A stretch of 64,000 nucleotides of DNA from Onchocerca lupi (lineage: Eukaryota; Nematoda; Chromadorea; Rhabditida; Onchocercidae): NCBI GenBank assembly GCA_028564675.1, contig JAOVVO010000427.1, forward strand, positions 1-64,000. Direction: 5' to 3'. Below the pieces are notes generated by a model. It saw only the letters and a list, made by a program, of their open reading frames with translations. It was not told where the DNA came from and searched no databases. The position numbers and the translations under genes are program-made. Positions 1 through 14,335 of this stretch are shown here, piece after piece. How positions within the stretch are numbered: the stretch's first letter is position 1; each line of letters starts with the position of its first letter.

Positions 1-50
1 ATTAATTATATTATTATATTATATTAATTATTATATTATATTCCATTAAT

Positions 51-180
51 TAATATATATATATATATATTAACTGTTTTAGATATTTATTCAAAGTATA
101 ATACCTTTAATGGAAAATTTAAATTTTATATATATATATACATATATAATATGTAATATATATATATATATATATATTAC
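51..180. repeat. TA-rich microsatellites
   Basis: Alternating TA runs occupy about 51-70 and 126-180, separated by AT-rich sequence. They are simple repeats visible directly in the sequence, with no sign of a gene. Confidence 0.8.
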
Positions 181-3100
181 ATATTACATATTACATAATA
201 ATATTCAAATGGTCAGTTGAACTCACTTCTCTTCCGATAATTTCTACAGCATTTGCATAAAACTTTCACTGCTTATTAATTTAAGCCTTCTAATAATTTT
301 GGTTTATTGATGTGTTAGAAAACATTCGATGCAGAAATTAAAGTGTCCAATATTCCGCCATCAGTTGTAGCGAAAAATGTGTGAAGCAATACTTGACCAA
401 TTATCACTGCGACATATTTCCATTCATTCCTTATCCGTACGTAAAAAGACTGTTGATAACTTAAATTGAAGTTGAAAAATGGATTAAAATTTGCGAATAT
501 TAAGAAAGGCTATTGTTGCAGTTAGCCGTCTGAGAATTCAACAGTAGTCTTTCTAGAAGAATACCATTTTCATTATGTCTTTCTTGGCGAAACGTTCAGT
601 AATGAATTTAAAGTAATCTATGTTATGGATGATCGGATTATCATAAAAGACATCTTATACTGAATATTAAACCACCTTCGCCTTTAAACAATTATTCTAG
701 TTTTGTAATTTGAATTTGATTTTGCGGGGACTAGATTTATGGTAAAACTTAAAGAATTTCTAAAAATGAAGCAGAGTAAAACTAGAAAAACACCCAGCCA
801 CTTTTCCTTTTCAAAATTTGTCTTCTAAAAATTTTTCTAATCGAATGTCTTTCGATATAAATTCAATCGTTATCTCTATCTAACAAATTTCCATATCGCT
901 GTGATTTGACTACAAATTTCCATCTCTATCTTTTAACTGAAATAACTTGTCACATTAATTAGTAGTACTAATGCAGATCAGTATTTGAATTGATGTTTGA
1001 ATGACATTTTGCGTCACGGATTATAGCTGCAGAACAAATCGTCTACTAATCTTTGCTCTTTTGCGTTAGCGGGACTAATAAATAATAATGTGAAATGTAA
1101 GAAAAAAAAAACCTTCAAATACTCCTTTCTTAACAAACAAATCAAAATTTCTATATTTTTGTATGAAATTGGTTAATTTTTTATTAGACGTGCTGCGCAA
1201 AATTGTTATCTTAAGAATTAACAGATGAATAAAGAAGGTAAACTTTCGCTGACTATATGAACACAGGAAATCACCGTATTGAAATGGATTATTTGATGAA
1301 TAATGATTGAAGAGAATTGAAAAATGCAAATTCGTAGATTATCTTTCAGAGATGGAATTTTTTCATTTCAGCAAGTTTTTGATGCAACTTACTAAAGTTA
1401 AAAAATTTATGGAAAATCTTCGAAGACATATGAGAAGCCAAGTCGAACATTTGTCGTAACTAATTAAGGAATATGCTCGGAGTTTATTATTTATCTATGA
1501 GGATAACACGGTCTTAGAAGGTTTGACAAGAAGAGTTATTGTTTTTTTTTTTTTTTCTTTATTTAGTTCTATCAAATTAAAAATGAGAGTTTAAAGTTGT
1601 TTAAATTTAATTTTATTGCAAGCGCAAGTCGAGTTTAACCAATTGTTAATTACACATAATCCGTAGAAAAACCTTTTGCATGATAAATGGATCCGAAAAT
1701 CCAGCATATTATCGAACCATAAATTACGTACTATATTCATATTTTTATTCAGTTTTATTTATATGTTCAATTTTAGTAAATATTTGAAATTAAATTCATT
1801 CTTTATTACAGTTCTATGTAGTGCTCGTAAGGTGAAAAGTTTCTTTTGCAACGAAGTGCATTTGTATTTGATGATATATTATATCATCAAATAGGCATAA
1901 AGAATATTCAAAAAGTTCACATCACATGTCAACTTTAGTTTGACAATAACTTAAGCCTGATATTGTACGCATTCTGGAGAAAAGCGATTTGTATGATAGT
2001 GAATGAAACGTAATTTTAGTAGCTAAACAGTGAAGAAAATGAACAGATTGTAGCAACAATAACATAAAAAATTATACTTCTAATGCAAATACAGCTATCG
2101 CAACTATCCATTCAACTAATTAATCTCTTAATTCAAATATGAAGTTTAAAATTTCAAAAAAAAGTGTTGTTGCACAAAAAGTTTTTAAATATCACCGTAC
2201 ATTTAGCAAACAATTCATACCTGATTAAAAAATTAAACTCAGATTTTACTGATAAACGATGTTCTATCATAATGAATCCGTAGAGTAGAGCAACAGAATC
2301 AAGAAATATTCAGAAAAGAATGAGAAAAATGATAATTTTCATTGCAGTGAATGCGCTCTTCTCATTGTTTTAGATGATGCCGAAGAAAAACTTCTCTTTT
2401 TTTCTATTTAATCAATCCTGTTTCGAAAATAGATTTACTATATCTAACTGATCTTCCTTCACAGCAACGTAAATATGAACGAATTATATTCTAAGACTTC
2501 TATTTTCAGTTTTTAGAAACAACTTATAACTTAATCTCAAATGGATTTTTAGTAAACCATTTGAAATATCGCAAGTTTTCTATTTGTTCTTTTTTTCAAA
2601 ATATTTCCTAATTGAACTATAATCCATTGTACGTGAAATAGAATGTACTATTCGGAGTTTCAAATGATGAAGGCCTTCAAATCAAATTAGAAAGAATAGA
2701 AAGAGTTAGTGTGTAAATAGTTCAATTATTTTGTGAGTCACAGCACTGCGAAGAAACCTGTGCTATCCGTTGTAACTTCCCTATTGATGCAGCATTTTTT
2801 GCATTGTCGAGAAAAAGATGATTGGTTAGTTAGTGTTTGGTTTTGTTGCTATCACAGATTTCTGAATTCTAGTGAAATTATTACATCGGTAAAGAATAAT
2901 AGCAATCAATGAGATGCAGGAAATGTTTTGCAAGAATTTGTCAAATCTCGTAGCATGAATTGCCGTACTGCAAGAATAAACATACTTATTTCTCAATGGC
3001 GGAAATATGTTGATTATTGTTTGAAACCAAACATACTAATTGCATTTAACTCATATTGCATTTAACAGGATCTGTTTGAAACCAAACATACTAATTTGAA

Positions 3101-3545
3101 ACTTATGGCTTGAAATTTTGCTTTCGCATCGACTTAATATATGAACTTAATTTGCATCGATCTGTATTCTATTGCAGTATATATGGTTTCAAATAATTTC
3201 TGACCATAGCCAACATATTAAGGTACGGATTACATATTCATTTTTGAGTAAAAAATTGAAAACTTTTCGACGAACTAATAAAACGAGCAGAATATGACAT
3301 CGGTATTCATATACTTGCAAATATGACCATCCACCTACATTTAAATAATATATAGTCGATGTTATGATGAACTTGCTCATTAGTGAAACGGAAACATCTT
3401 TTTCGAGAATATTATTATTCTTCTAAATATTTTAGAAGAACGGGAAAGAAATGTAGAAAATTCCTTCGCGAAACTATGAGTTGGAAATCCGTTCTCTTTC
3501 ATGTGTTTATCGGGGTCAAACCTATTGACCTCAAACTCTTCATTT

Positions 3546-3581
<36 letters not shown>

Positions 3582-6500
3582 ATAAGGCGGAAGTTTTAAA
3601 TCATTCAGTGAGTGAATCAATCAATCAGTTATCTGATGATAGTTTTTATGTTATTAAATATCTATGTATGCCGTCCGATGTTCCAAGCCATCAAGCAAGC
3701 AGTGAGCAGCAGTTGTTGTGTGACGTTAGGTGTTTGAGGTATTTCTCGAATTCTCGAGAAATGTTAGTATGAGAGAGAGGGATGAAAGTATGAAGATATT
3801 AAGGAGTGGAATGATGGATGAAAGGATGAATATGCTGTTGGATGGAATCGAATTCAATTCTCCCTTCTATTAACGCTGTTTTTCAATCACAATTTCCTTT
3901 TCATATTTGAAAATTTGAATAGAATGGAGCAAGAATAATACTGCTTGATACTTTTATATGGATGGTAGAAGGAAATTGTTTCAGTGCCAAAAATTACGAA
4001 CTTTTGAAAACTTTAAAATTCGCTGAAATATTCTATAGATTCCAATTTCTCTTTCAATTAATTAGATTATTTGTGTACTACTTGTGTTATCTGTCGAACT
4101 CTTGAAAAGACTGAAATTCTTTTGTTGATGATAGTGATTTTTCAACAGTTTTTTTCGCTTAATGTAGTTACAAATCATTTAAAAAAAAAAATGCATTCAG
4201 AAAGGGACATTAAACTTTGATTTTCCCGTGCGAACTGGCAGAGCATAATAAAAGATCCGTAATGATATAGCTCTCTGTTAAATACATTTCGATTGGAAAG
4301 AAAAATAGATGACTAATAAGTTCTTCGAAATTTGTAATAAAAATTCCAAGCTTGGTAAGATGATAGGATAAATTGACAAGAGACAATGTCCTACAATTTT
4401 CATTTCAGAAAAAACATTCAGACTCTTCCAATTTCCTCTTTCCTTTTCTTTTCTTCATCTTTTTATAGAGAATGAAAGAGAAAATTGCCAAGTGTTGTTT
4501 GTTGAAATTGAAAAATACAACCATCTTTTTTACAACAGATTCTCTCCAAACTCATCTTCTGCTTGGGCCTTGCTTTTCCATCTTTTCAGGCATAAATCTA
4601 TTTTGGCACATGTCGTTCGATCCCTCACTAATTATTCTCTCAGAAATTCAACCATCACTTCTTACTCTGTCCACATTGCTAGGTTACTTTTTTTTTTGAG
4701 GATGTATCCTGTTCTGTTAATGGCAGGACAAAAAAAAATTATTTGTGAACTACTAATGCACAAATTTGATATTAAGTGCTATTTGCTACAAGAAACACGA
4801 GAATTATCTCTCTATGATCCCGGAGAAAGAATCTTGATCACAGTTCATCAGTCGTTTCAAAATTTGGACAATAAATGAGTGGCGAGATTGATTTAGTTAT
4901 CACGTATTTTTGAATTAAAGAAATTGATAAAGCTTTTCTTATTGGGAATTACGTAGAGCAATCTTTGACTGGCATGAAATAAGCTTCCAAATTCACTGAT
5001 CTTTCGACTGATGATAGAATTAACTAATCAAAATAAAGTTATGCTGAAGCTCATATTATCGTTTATATTTGAAAAGGAATAGATCGAAATTTTATTTTTG
5101 CCATGCTTTATTGATATTCTTTTTATTTTACCGCCATTCAGTGGTACAAAATAGATTTCTGTGCGAAAATTGCGAGTAACAGAGCAAAGCATAAGTTCCT
5201 ATTCTAACCCATCTCGATTTATTGATTACTCCTAATAGTTCTTTTTAATGCCATTCAAAGGAAAGATGAAGCAGAAGTCTTATTCTTAACTATTGAGTGT
5301 AATATTTCTTCATTTCTTCGAGTTTAGAGTCCAGTACTTTGCGGCATATTTTTATTTAATTTTCTGTGGATGAATGGTATGAATTAATTTTTATTGAACT
5401 TTCGTTAATTTTAAATCTACTTTTTTAATTTTCGTGAAATAATTAATTAGATTCTGATTTTTTTTTTCAAGAATATCCGTTATTGAATATAAAACATATT
5501 TGTGACAGTTATGACAAGGGTAAAATCCTATATCCTTGTTTTAACTCTTCTTCCATTTCTTGTAAATAAATTTACCGTCAAATAATTATAATATTTGAAA
5601 TGTTTATGAGCCAAGTTATATCGATAATTATCTCTCTTCCTAAACTATCACATTTCACAACTCCCAAATTTTGTGGTTTTGCCAAGTATTTTAAATAAAA
5701 TACCACAAATTTTAGTAGTGACCACAAATAAATCATCGTTTGAAATTTAATAACCATGGCAGGTAATACCAAAATAAAAAAAACATGGAGAAAAGATGTT
5801 GAATAGATAAACTTTTTTTAAATAATGCATTTTGTTACTGAACGAAATCTAATAATTTAGCAAAAATCCGGATTTATCATTGAATTTCAGTTTAAATTAT
5901 AAGCGAAGAATTAATTTAAATATTAGATCACGATTAACTATGTATAACATAAGTGATTGCAGCCTCTTATTTCTTTTGACTATTTAGCAAAAATTGATTA
6001 TTATTCATGTTTTCATTTAAAGTTTAGAAAATAAAGGTGCATTTAAACTTGCCCCAGTTTTTACATGAAAAAAAAGATGCACGTTCATTTAAATTTTAAA
6101 TGAAACATAAATACTACGAAAACTGATATTTGAAATTTAGAATTAACTTGAAATATTTAAATTAAAGTAGAAAGGGTGTTTAAATTTTTAGAAATTACAC
6201 TCAAATGTATATAGTAATAGTAATGGATTTTACTTCAAGCCATAATATTTTGTTAGAATTGAGATTGTATACTTGTTTCCGTTGCAGTTGTAATTTCTCC
6301 TTTGCGCAACTAAACCTTCAGTTTTTGTTATTTATTTTCAAGAAATAGATTATTCTATGAGATAAGACAATAATCGCAGTATTGCCATATATTCGGAATT
6401 AAGGATACTCACGCAGAATTAAACATCAGTTATTTGCATTTTCTCTGTTAAGCACTTGAATAATCAAAATTTATTCCTTTGCATTATTTCAGTGTTAAAA

Positions 6501-7463
6501 TACAATCAACTGCAAATAGATTGTTTGATTTTCATATTGTAAATCAGAAATAAAAGTTTCTAAACTTATGATGCTATATGGTCTTGAACGCGAAGAATCG
6601 TTTTGCAACTGATGCAAATAAGTATTCATTCATTGTGACAGGCACTGAGGAAGAAGTGGAAAATCAGTGGATGAAAAAACTAAGAACCAATCGATAAGCA
6701 TTTTGCTTTTACGGAAAAGCTGACTTTTACACCCAACCATTGATTCTTTCCAAAATTTTTGTTTATTGTTTAGTTATTTTCTGATAATTGCAGAAGTTTT
6801 TCAAAACAACTGTTTACATTTAATTTAGCATCCTTGCACATATATCAACAATGCATCCGGTCTTTTACAGCAGGTCATTTGTTCTCTTAGTTCGCAGTAC
6901 ATAAACTTCTTTGATGATTCATTCTTGAGATCTTGAAGAAGATTTCAATAACAAATTCGTTTCAGCATTAAATTAGACGCAGTGGAAGGATAAGTAAGAA
7001 AAGCCTACAACAGTTTAATTCACAGATCAAAATTAATTTTCCATAAAGCTATGATTGTTGATTGTTGATTCTCACGGGCTATTCTCTTTTCCTCCTTCGT
7101 TTAGTGATAGAAACTCTGCATATTGTGTGCCCATCGAATTGAATTCATTGGAGATGTGGAAATGTGATTGGAATGTTCTCGTCATGCTTCTGTTGCACTA
7201 CATTTCCTGATGGTGCAGAAGTTGATGAATTCCTGGAATCTCACCATGTCTCAGAAACACTTACTGTGAGAGGAATGCTGTAAAATTTTACTATTTATTG
7301 CAATGATTCAGATCAAATCTATAGCGCTAAATTAGGTTTAGTTCAGAGAAAACTCACAAAAAAAAAAAAAGAAAGAAATATAATAATTTAAATATAAACT
7401 ACACTGAGATAGGATAAAATATTCTAAAAACCTAGAAAGGCTCCATTCGACTTATCATGATTT

Positions 7464-7488
7464 TATTATTATTATTATTATTATTATT
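7464..7488. repeat. ATT trinucleotide microsatellite
   Basis: About eight consecutive ATT units followed by imperfect TTATT/TTATC units. Simple sequence repeat in non-coding DNA. Confidence 0.75.
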
Positions 7489-9317
7489 GTTATTATCATT
7501 ATATTTGATTTTCGCTTACAAGTTTCATTCTTCCCTTATATTAGTTAGCCGCTAGATGTACTTTTTCGAAATTTGCGGTTGATTCTCAATATAATCAGTC
7601 AATTATCAGATTGTATAACGCAAATTCTTTGTCAATTAAAATATATATTTTTGAAATAAATTTTAAAATATCATTGGAGAAATTGAAATTCGTAAAGCAT
7701 CAAAACAAAATATTGTCGAATTTTTATTCCGATTTTTGTACTGCTACTATCTGATATCTTGTTGCAGTGTTATGAAAACTCGGTGATGAAAATACTGCAA
7801 GACACTTCTTACTGTAGCAATGCAGATTTGACAGTAACCCTGTACGGTCGGTACCAACCAAGAAGGATCAACTGTTAATATGCCGTTACAGTACGCCATT
7901 TCTATCATGGAATCGAGTGACTCATCAACTACGTTTCTTCTTGTTTACTACACCATGCTACTACTCATCGCTCAACAAAGTTTGTGACTTGACTATTTTC
8001 GAGTGAAATCTTGTGTCAAAAATTCCATCAGTAATTTCTTAATATAGTTTTTCTGTTCATCATCATGTTCAGAGATTGAATATTTTGATTATTCAGATAA
8101 ATCTGATAAGTTTCGAACCTAACTTCCTTTCATCTGAGTATTTTGGGAAGGCTTTAGATTTCTTGATATTGATTTTTAATAAATTTTGCTTACATTGCTC
8201 ATGCAAAGCTTTGGATATGCAATAGTACCTATGCATGATTTCGATTTCAGCTATGTCTATTGATTACTTGGCACAAAAACGATAATTTAATAAATTCAAT
8301 GTTCATTTCGAAATAGTGGAATTTAATCTATTATTATAAGGAATCAATGGACATTGCTGAAATCACGACTAATCTCCAGCCAGCAATCAAAGGGTGTAAT
8401 CAAGCAGAACATTAAAAAAATTAAGTCCAGTGTTAAGATTTAGGACTAGGCTACTTAGGCTCCCCTAACTTTCTCATCCTTCAACTTCTCTCGCTGTTAA
8501 TATTTCTTCAACAATGCATTCTTTTGAGCCACAGAAACATACGTAAGACAAGGAGAAAAAAGTTCTTACTGAGTGTACGACTGATTATCGTTGACAGAAC
8601 ACGTTCTGAGCCAATTATATCCGAGATAATCACAAGCCTAATTTAGAAACAAAAATGATTAGGCACGTCTCTTCGGTTTTTTTTTCTTTTTAAGAAGAAA
8701 ATCTGAGTGAGATCGATATTTTCTAAAGGCATTAAATGCTCGTGTTACTATTCGATAGCCGCTATTTTAGCAAACCGATATTTTAAAATAAATGGCTAAA
8801 ATATAGTTTTCATACATTCTTTTAATGTTTCTTCCTTTCGCTCGTTACTTTACCTGTTACAGAACTACTGACCCATTTTTCTAAGGTCATAATACTTAGC
8901 TATTGACTCATCATAATGTCATTATACCCTGAAACCTCAGTTTAATAAAGGCTTATTACTTGTTCTCCGTTAAATAATAATGACGGAAATTGTGTATTTT
9001 TGTCTAGATTGGAATATAAATTTTGATCTCCCTGTCTGTGTATGTCTTGGAGAGGCATTATTATCTCATTCCTAGCCACCAAATTCAATGGTACTTACAT
9101 TAATAACATCTCAATAAATGATCCGAAATGAGTGCAATCATCATTTCTATTAAAGAAAATCATATTTATTAGAAATAATTGAGTAAAGAAGCATTTAAAT
9201 TAAATTAAAAAGACTACTAAAAATATTTTCTTGTCTTCATGTGTTTTGTTGGAGAGCCCTCTATATTGGTAAATTTAAATTAGAACAATAATCTAATTAT
9301 CCAATTGCTAATTTGAG

Positions 9318-12300
9318 GATTAGTATTATGTTCGGATGAGGAAGAACGTTTGATGGTGGATCTGTTCCGAGGGTATAATTCTCTCATTCAGCCAGTTCGT
9401 AATTTGAACGAGACTCCGATCATTGTCAAAATTGCTTTACAACTCGCCCTACTCATTAACGTTGTTCGTTTCTTTAATTTTAAGTTTTTTTCAAGCTATG
9501 TCTCAATTTCCCTCCGAATTTTCTAAAATAAAATTGGAATTATTTGTGAACAGCATAAATGATATAGGGCTCGAAAGTTCTCCCGAGGAGTTTATGTAAT
9601 TTATTTCCTCCTGTAATATGGATCCAATTATATCTTATTGATAATGGATGTTTTGTCTTTTCAAATTCTATAATATTTGTTATTCAGGATGAAAAAGATC
9701 AGGTTATGCACACAAATGTGTGGCTTACTTTGGTTAGTTACTATCCTTCATAATGTATCATTTTCAGTCATGTTTCAAGTTAGTCAAGTATTTGATTGTA
9801 AACTGATCGGAATTTTTGATTTGAACTGGTAATTATTTTTTCCAATCATTCAAAAGAAATTCATGTTTAATTGAAATTGAATAAGCAAGCATGTATAATC
9901 TAAAAACGATAGATCATGAATCATGTGAGAGTGAATGCATATTTGCAAGTTAATGATTTTATATCTAGGAATAAATTTCATTTCATCAGGAGTTTTAGAA
10001 GTGGTATGATTTTCAAATGCGCTGGAATCCGGTAGATTATGGTGAAATTCAAAGTATTCGAGTTGCACCGGACAAAGTTTGGTTGCCTGATATCGTCTTA
10101 TTCAATAAGTAAGCTGTATGAAGCAGTCAGGAGTGTTAAATTGGTGAAGTTAATTTTGAGCAAAGTATTTTCAAGGCTAAGAGAACAAAGGAAAAATGGT
10201 TTATTATTTTTGTTTCAAATTATGACACAGAAAAGGTCTAACCATTCAATATTAAGCTATCCAAGATGGATCTATACAAGAAATAATGCCCAAATTTTGA
10301 ATAATAAGATGTGAGGTCGCATTCATTATATTATTTTTTTGACAGCTTAATTGATAAATTTTAAAATATCAGGTTAACATTGCAGTGCGGATGGAAATTA
10401 TGAAGTATCATTTATGTGTAATGTTGTAATCAATTATAAAGGCGAAATGCTGTGGGTGCCACCGGCGATCTACAAAAGTTCCTGCATCATCGATGTTGAA
10501 TTCTTCCCTTTCGACGAACAAACATGTCATTTGATTTTTGGCTCATGGACAGTAGGCTTTTGTAACTCGTACTTTTAAACTATGGTCCTGATTTTGAACT
10601 CAATCAAAATTTAAAGTTTGTTGGATTGAATTACGATGAAAAGAATTATACTTACTGCCTTAAGCTTTGCTGTTTTTATGGGATGATAGTCAAAAAACTT
10701 TTCAAAGAATATTTTATGAAAGCGATTAAGACTTGAAAAATGGCCCAACTTTCCGGTGAAACGTTCTATGTTTGCCTAAACAGCTTGCATTTGCAGTACA
10801 ATGAAAATGAGATAAAGCTTGAATTCGAACAAGCGGAATGGGTCGACTTATCAGAGTATGCGCCAAGCTCAATTTGGGATGTTATGGATGCACCTGCCGC
10901 TTTGGTCAATAAGCGTTCACGCATTGAATTTCAAGTTAGAATAAGGTAAAATATAACCTGGAATAAAACAGAGTAGGATAACCTAAATTATGGTAGTTTA
11001 GCCTATGCTTCTTTTGTGTTGTTTATTATATATGATTTTGTGTTATTTACTCCATTTTTTGTTATTTCATTACCAAACTCATATATTTTACATAATTTAG
11101 TCGCAACTGATGAAATAATATCAGTTTGATTGAAGTTTGAAGAATTGAAAACTTAATTTGTTCTTTTGATATTGCCATCAAAACGGTGCAGCAATAGTCA
11201 ATTATCAGTTCTTTTTCTCAAATGCTCACTTTAATTCCAAATCTCGGGAAAGCGATCAAATTGTTTTGATATATTCCTAAATGCTTTCAAGATCTATTTA
11301 AAGTCTATTATTGTTTAACCAAATTCGTTAGAACACTTGTTTGGCTGCGCAATTGTCAGAACAAAAAATATCCTCCATCTAATGTTTCACATTCTCTCTT
11401 GTAAAAATGTTGCAGTAATTTTAAGATTTAGTAAATTAAACAAATTTTGACAAGTTTTCATTATATCACAAATTCTGGAATTTTCGTTATTTTTTTTCAG
11501 GCGAAAAACTCTATTTTATACCGTCGTATTAATCATTCCAACTGTATTAATGGCGTTTCTCAGCATGGCCGTGTTTTTCCTTCCCACTGACTCAGGTTTT
11601 TCCGTTTATCTGAATTTTATCTATTTTTGGTCGAATTCCATTCTAAATAAGAATATATGGAAAAGAAACTCGTTTGTTACACAATTTTTCATAAGACTTA
11701 TTGTATACTTTCTTGATAGCAACTATGTCATACTTTGTAAATATCAACAAATAGGCGATTTCAGGCGAGAAAATGACACTCACCATATCAGTATTACTCT
11801 CAATAGTTGTTTTTCTGTTGCTTGTCTCCAAAATTTTGCCGCCGACCTCATCCACAATCCCACTGATGGCCAAATATTTACTACTCACTTTTGTGCTCAA
11901 CGTTATTACCATACTTGTTACTGTTATTATAATTAATGTTTATTTTCGTGGCCCAACCACTCATCGTATGCCTAAATGGGTACGAACTGTTTTCTTACAG
12001 GTGAATACTTTCAGAGCGTTACTGCTCGTATTGGTTATTTTAATTTTTTGAATTGATTCGAATTTTTTTAAGCTGTTTTTCTTAGCTATTTCAACTTATT
12101 ATTTCACAATTTATTGCTAAAAATATTCTGAAATTTACTGAGATTTTTACTAAAAGCATAGATATTATTCTGTAAAACTTTTAAACTTTTTTGTCTATAT
12201 TGTTGGTGTTATTTTTTGAGTACTATAAATTAATACTAAAAAAATTATTTATGTCCCTTTTTCGTTCATTAAATCTTCATTAAATCAGCATAATGAAATA

Positions 12301-13502
12301 ATGGCAATTTATTGGAACTAAGATTTACTAGAAGTTATTTTCTGTAAACTGAAATTTCAAATATTCTGAATTGGATTAAGTTAAGTTGCAAGTTAGATGG
12401 ATAGAAAAGGAATTGATTTGTCTGTGCTGAAAACGAAATTAACTGATCAATGAATAATTGGAATTTATTGTTTATTTTAGATAATGCCTAAATTGTTGTG
12501 TATGCAAAGGCCAAAACCGTTACTGCATAATATTACTCAGAAAAATGGGCATTCAATTACTGCTCCATATTCTGGCGTCAATGAATTCAAACTTAATCCA
12601 TCTATACATCATCCATTGTGTCCATCAGTTGATACTGATAATAGGTATGCAATTTTTAATTAATGATTTTTCGATATCAGAATAGGAAATGTATTTTAAA
12701 GAAGTTTCTATTCTGAAATTTAGATGTGATGAACAGCTTGTTATTATTTTGTCCGTCTCATTTTGCCATTCGGAATATGTTTTATATTATCGAATGTTTC
12801 CTTAAATTTTTGTTCAGACAACCGCCAGCAATAGAATTAACGCACGTGGACAGCATGGAGCAACTGGAAAAGGATCCATCGACAAGTGCTTACTACCCAC
12901 TCAGTCCTGACGCCTTACGTGCGATTGACGCCATTGAATATATAACTAATCATTTGAAACAGGATGAGGAATATAAAATGGTTTACATTTACTAATTTTT
13001 CACTAAAAATCATATTGCGAGAGATACTAATTTCATTATCGAACTTTCTTGACAACGTGAGAAAGCAATTTCATTACGCAGTATGATTGGTGACACTCAT
13101 CATGGTATTCTGAGATGTGATTAGACTAAATGATTAAACATTTATGTTCATAATGAAATTCTATGCTGATTAATAACTTAGTCTTCTAATACAATTATAA
13201 ATACTATCTAACCGAGGAGAAAAATTCTAAGTTATCTGTCGATCGGAGTGCAAAACATGATCTCTTTTTCATTATTAACATGGTACCGATTGAAACATAA
13301 TTAAATATAATTACAGTATCGCGATGATTGGAAATATGTAGCAATGATTATCGATAGATTGTTGTTATACGTATTCTTCGGTATTACAGTTGGTGGTACC
13401 TGCGGCATATTGTTCTCTGCACCTTATGTCTTTCAAGGTGTTGATCAACGAGCTGAATTACAACGCCTTATTCATTTGTACAAAAATGGTGGCGAAATTT
13501 GA
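9318..13502 (+). CDS. Nicotinic acetylcholine receptor non-alpha subunit, UNC-29/LEV-1 type (5' end incomplete)
   Basis: Cys-loop ligand-gated cation channel subunit of the neuromuscular, levamisole-type receptor. Exons: ~9318-9463, 9688-9732, 9999-10108, 10386-10551, 10797-10945, 11501-11595, 11765-12000, 12481-12644, 12818-12980, 13317-13502; all phases agree. The first exon encodes the EERLMVDLFRGYN helix. Then come the VWLPDIVLFNN loop, the Cys-loop CIIDVEFFPFDEQTC (13 residues between the cysteines), M1 in RKTLFYTVVLIIPTVL, M2 after GEKM, M3, an intracellular loop, and M4 in the last exon. Loop C (DAPAALVNKRSR) lacks the vicinal Cys pair of alpha subunits, so this is a non-alpha subunit. 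The signal-peptide exon was not found. Residue patterns around LTLKWYDFQMRW and LLCMQRP fit UNC-29 best, but LEV-1 or ACR-2/3 are not excluded. Confidence 0.93.
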
Positions 13503-14064
13503 AAGTGTTTGACTTTATTGGCGGCGATATTAATTATTAGATTTTGCATAATATTTTTTCCCCAGAAAACTATTTCTAGAAATCGTAGTAGTATCAGCAT
13601 TTCATTATATATTTATTAATTATGCTTAGTGTGAATTAAGAAATTTTCTACAAATAATTTTCCGAAATAGATTTTTGTCATTTTTTTCACTAAGTTATAT
13701 AGGGAGAATTTTTTTTGATATGTTGATTGATTCGAATTTGGCTAATTCACAGGACAATAATTTTTTTTTCTTCTAAGGACAATTTTAGTTTTTTATAAGG
13801 ATGATTCTAAGAAAGTTTTGCTTCACAGACTCGACCAATTTTTTGGTTCCAAATATTTTCTTGCTTTTCGCGGAAGAAAATAATTGAATGTGAGGAAAAG
13901 AAGAGGGAGATACAACTTTAATCCTATTGTTATTCTATCTATTTGTTGGGTCGATAAATGGAGGGGTTCAGCTTTTATAATTTAAGCTACGAAGAAATAG
14001 ATAGTGGAAATTAAAGAATGCTACAGAAATCACTCTATTTATTTAATTTTGTTGCTGAATAATA
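13503..14064. other. Intergenic, no gene seen
   Basis: AT-rich 3' flank of the receptor gene. I see no coding exon, RNA gene or clear repeat before the duplicated segment that begins near 14065. Confidence 0.5.
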
Positions 14065-14335
14065 ATAATATTATGACATATAATAAAAAAAACTTCTTGG
14101 ATTAGTTACTGACAATTTATATAAAATTTGAAATTTCTGAGAAGATTGATTGCGTTTCAGATCCAGATATTAATACTCATTTTGATTAATGAATGCAAAA
14201 GACTGTAGCTAAAAAATACACCAATATGTATCAACATCTCCTAGAAGGAAATTTTCCTGAACCTTTCAAAAATAAGCTTAGAAACGTGACTGTATCAGAA
14301 CATAAAACTGGTAAGCAATTCTTTTATAGCAGAAG
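14065..14335 (+). repeat. Left copy of a direct repeat flanking a Helitron fragment
   Basis: This block aligns, with many substitutions and small indels, to 15174-15495. Shared landmarks in order are a poly-A stretch, ttactgacaatttatataaa (copy 2 ttcatataaa), the gtgaatgcaaaa-like segment, a run resembling aataagcttagaaacgtgac, and the end tcttttatagcagaagat. The right copy begins at the base after the Helitron 3' terminus. It may be Helitron-internal sequence or duplicated flank. Confidence 0.6.

Larger units (their letters stand above)
1..9317. other. Non-coding AT-rich region upstream of the nAChR gene
   Basis: I see no conserved coding exon in these 9.3 kb. Open frames are short, low-complexity and unsupported by splice sites or family similarity. 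The region holds TA microsatellites near the left edge, a 33-nt T run at 3548-3580, a short direct repeat at 3019 and 3073, and an ATT microsatellite near 7464-7488. The signal-peptide exon and promoter of the receptor gene at 9.3 kb should lie somewhere here, but I could not place them. Confidence 0.6.

Noticed and set aside
3383..3772. 129-codon plus-strand frame
   Set aside because: It is kept open by a 33-nt T run (poly-Phe), with no similarity or splice context.
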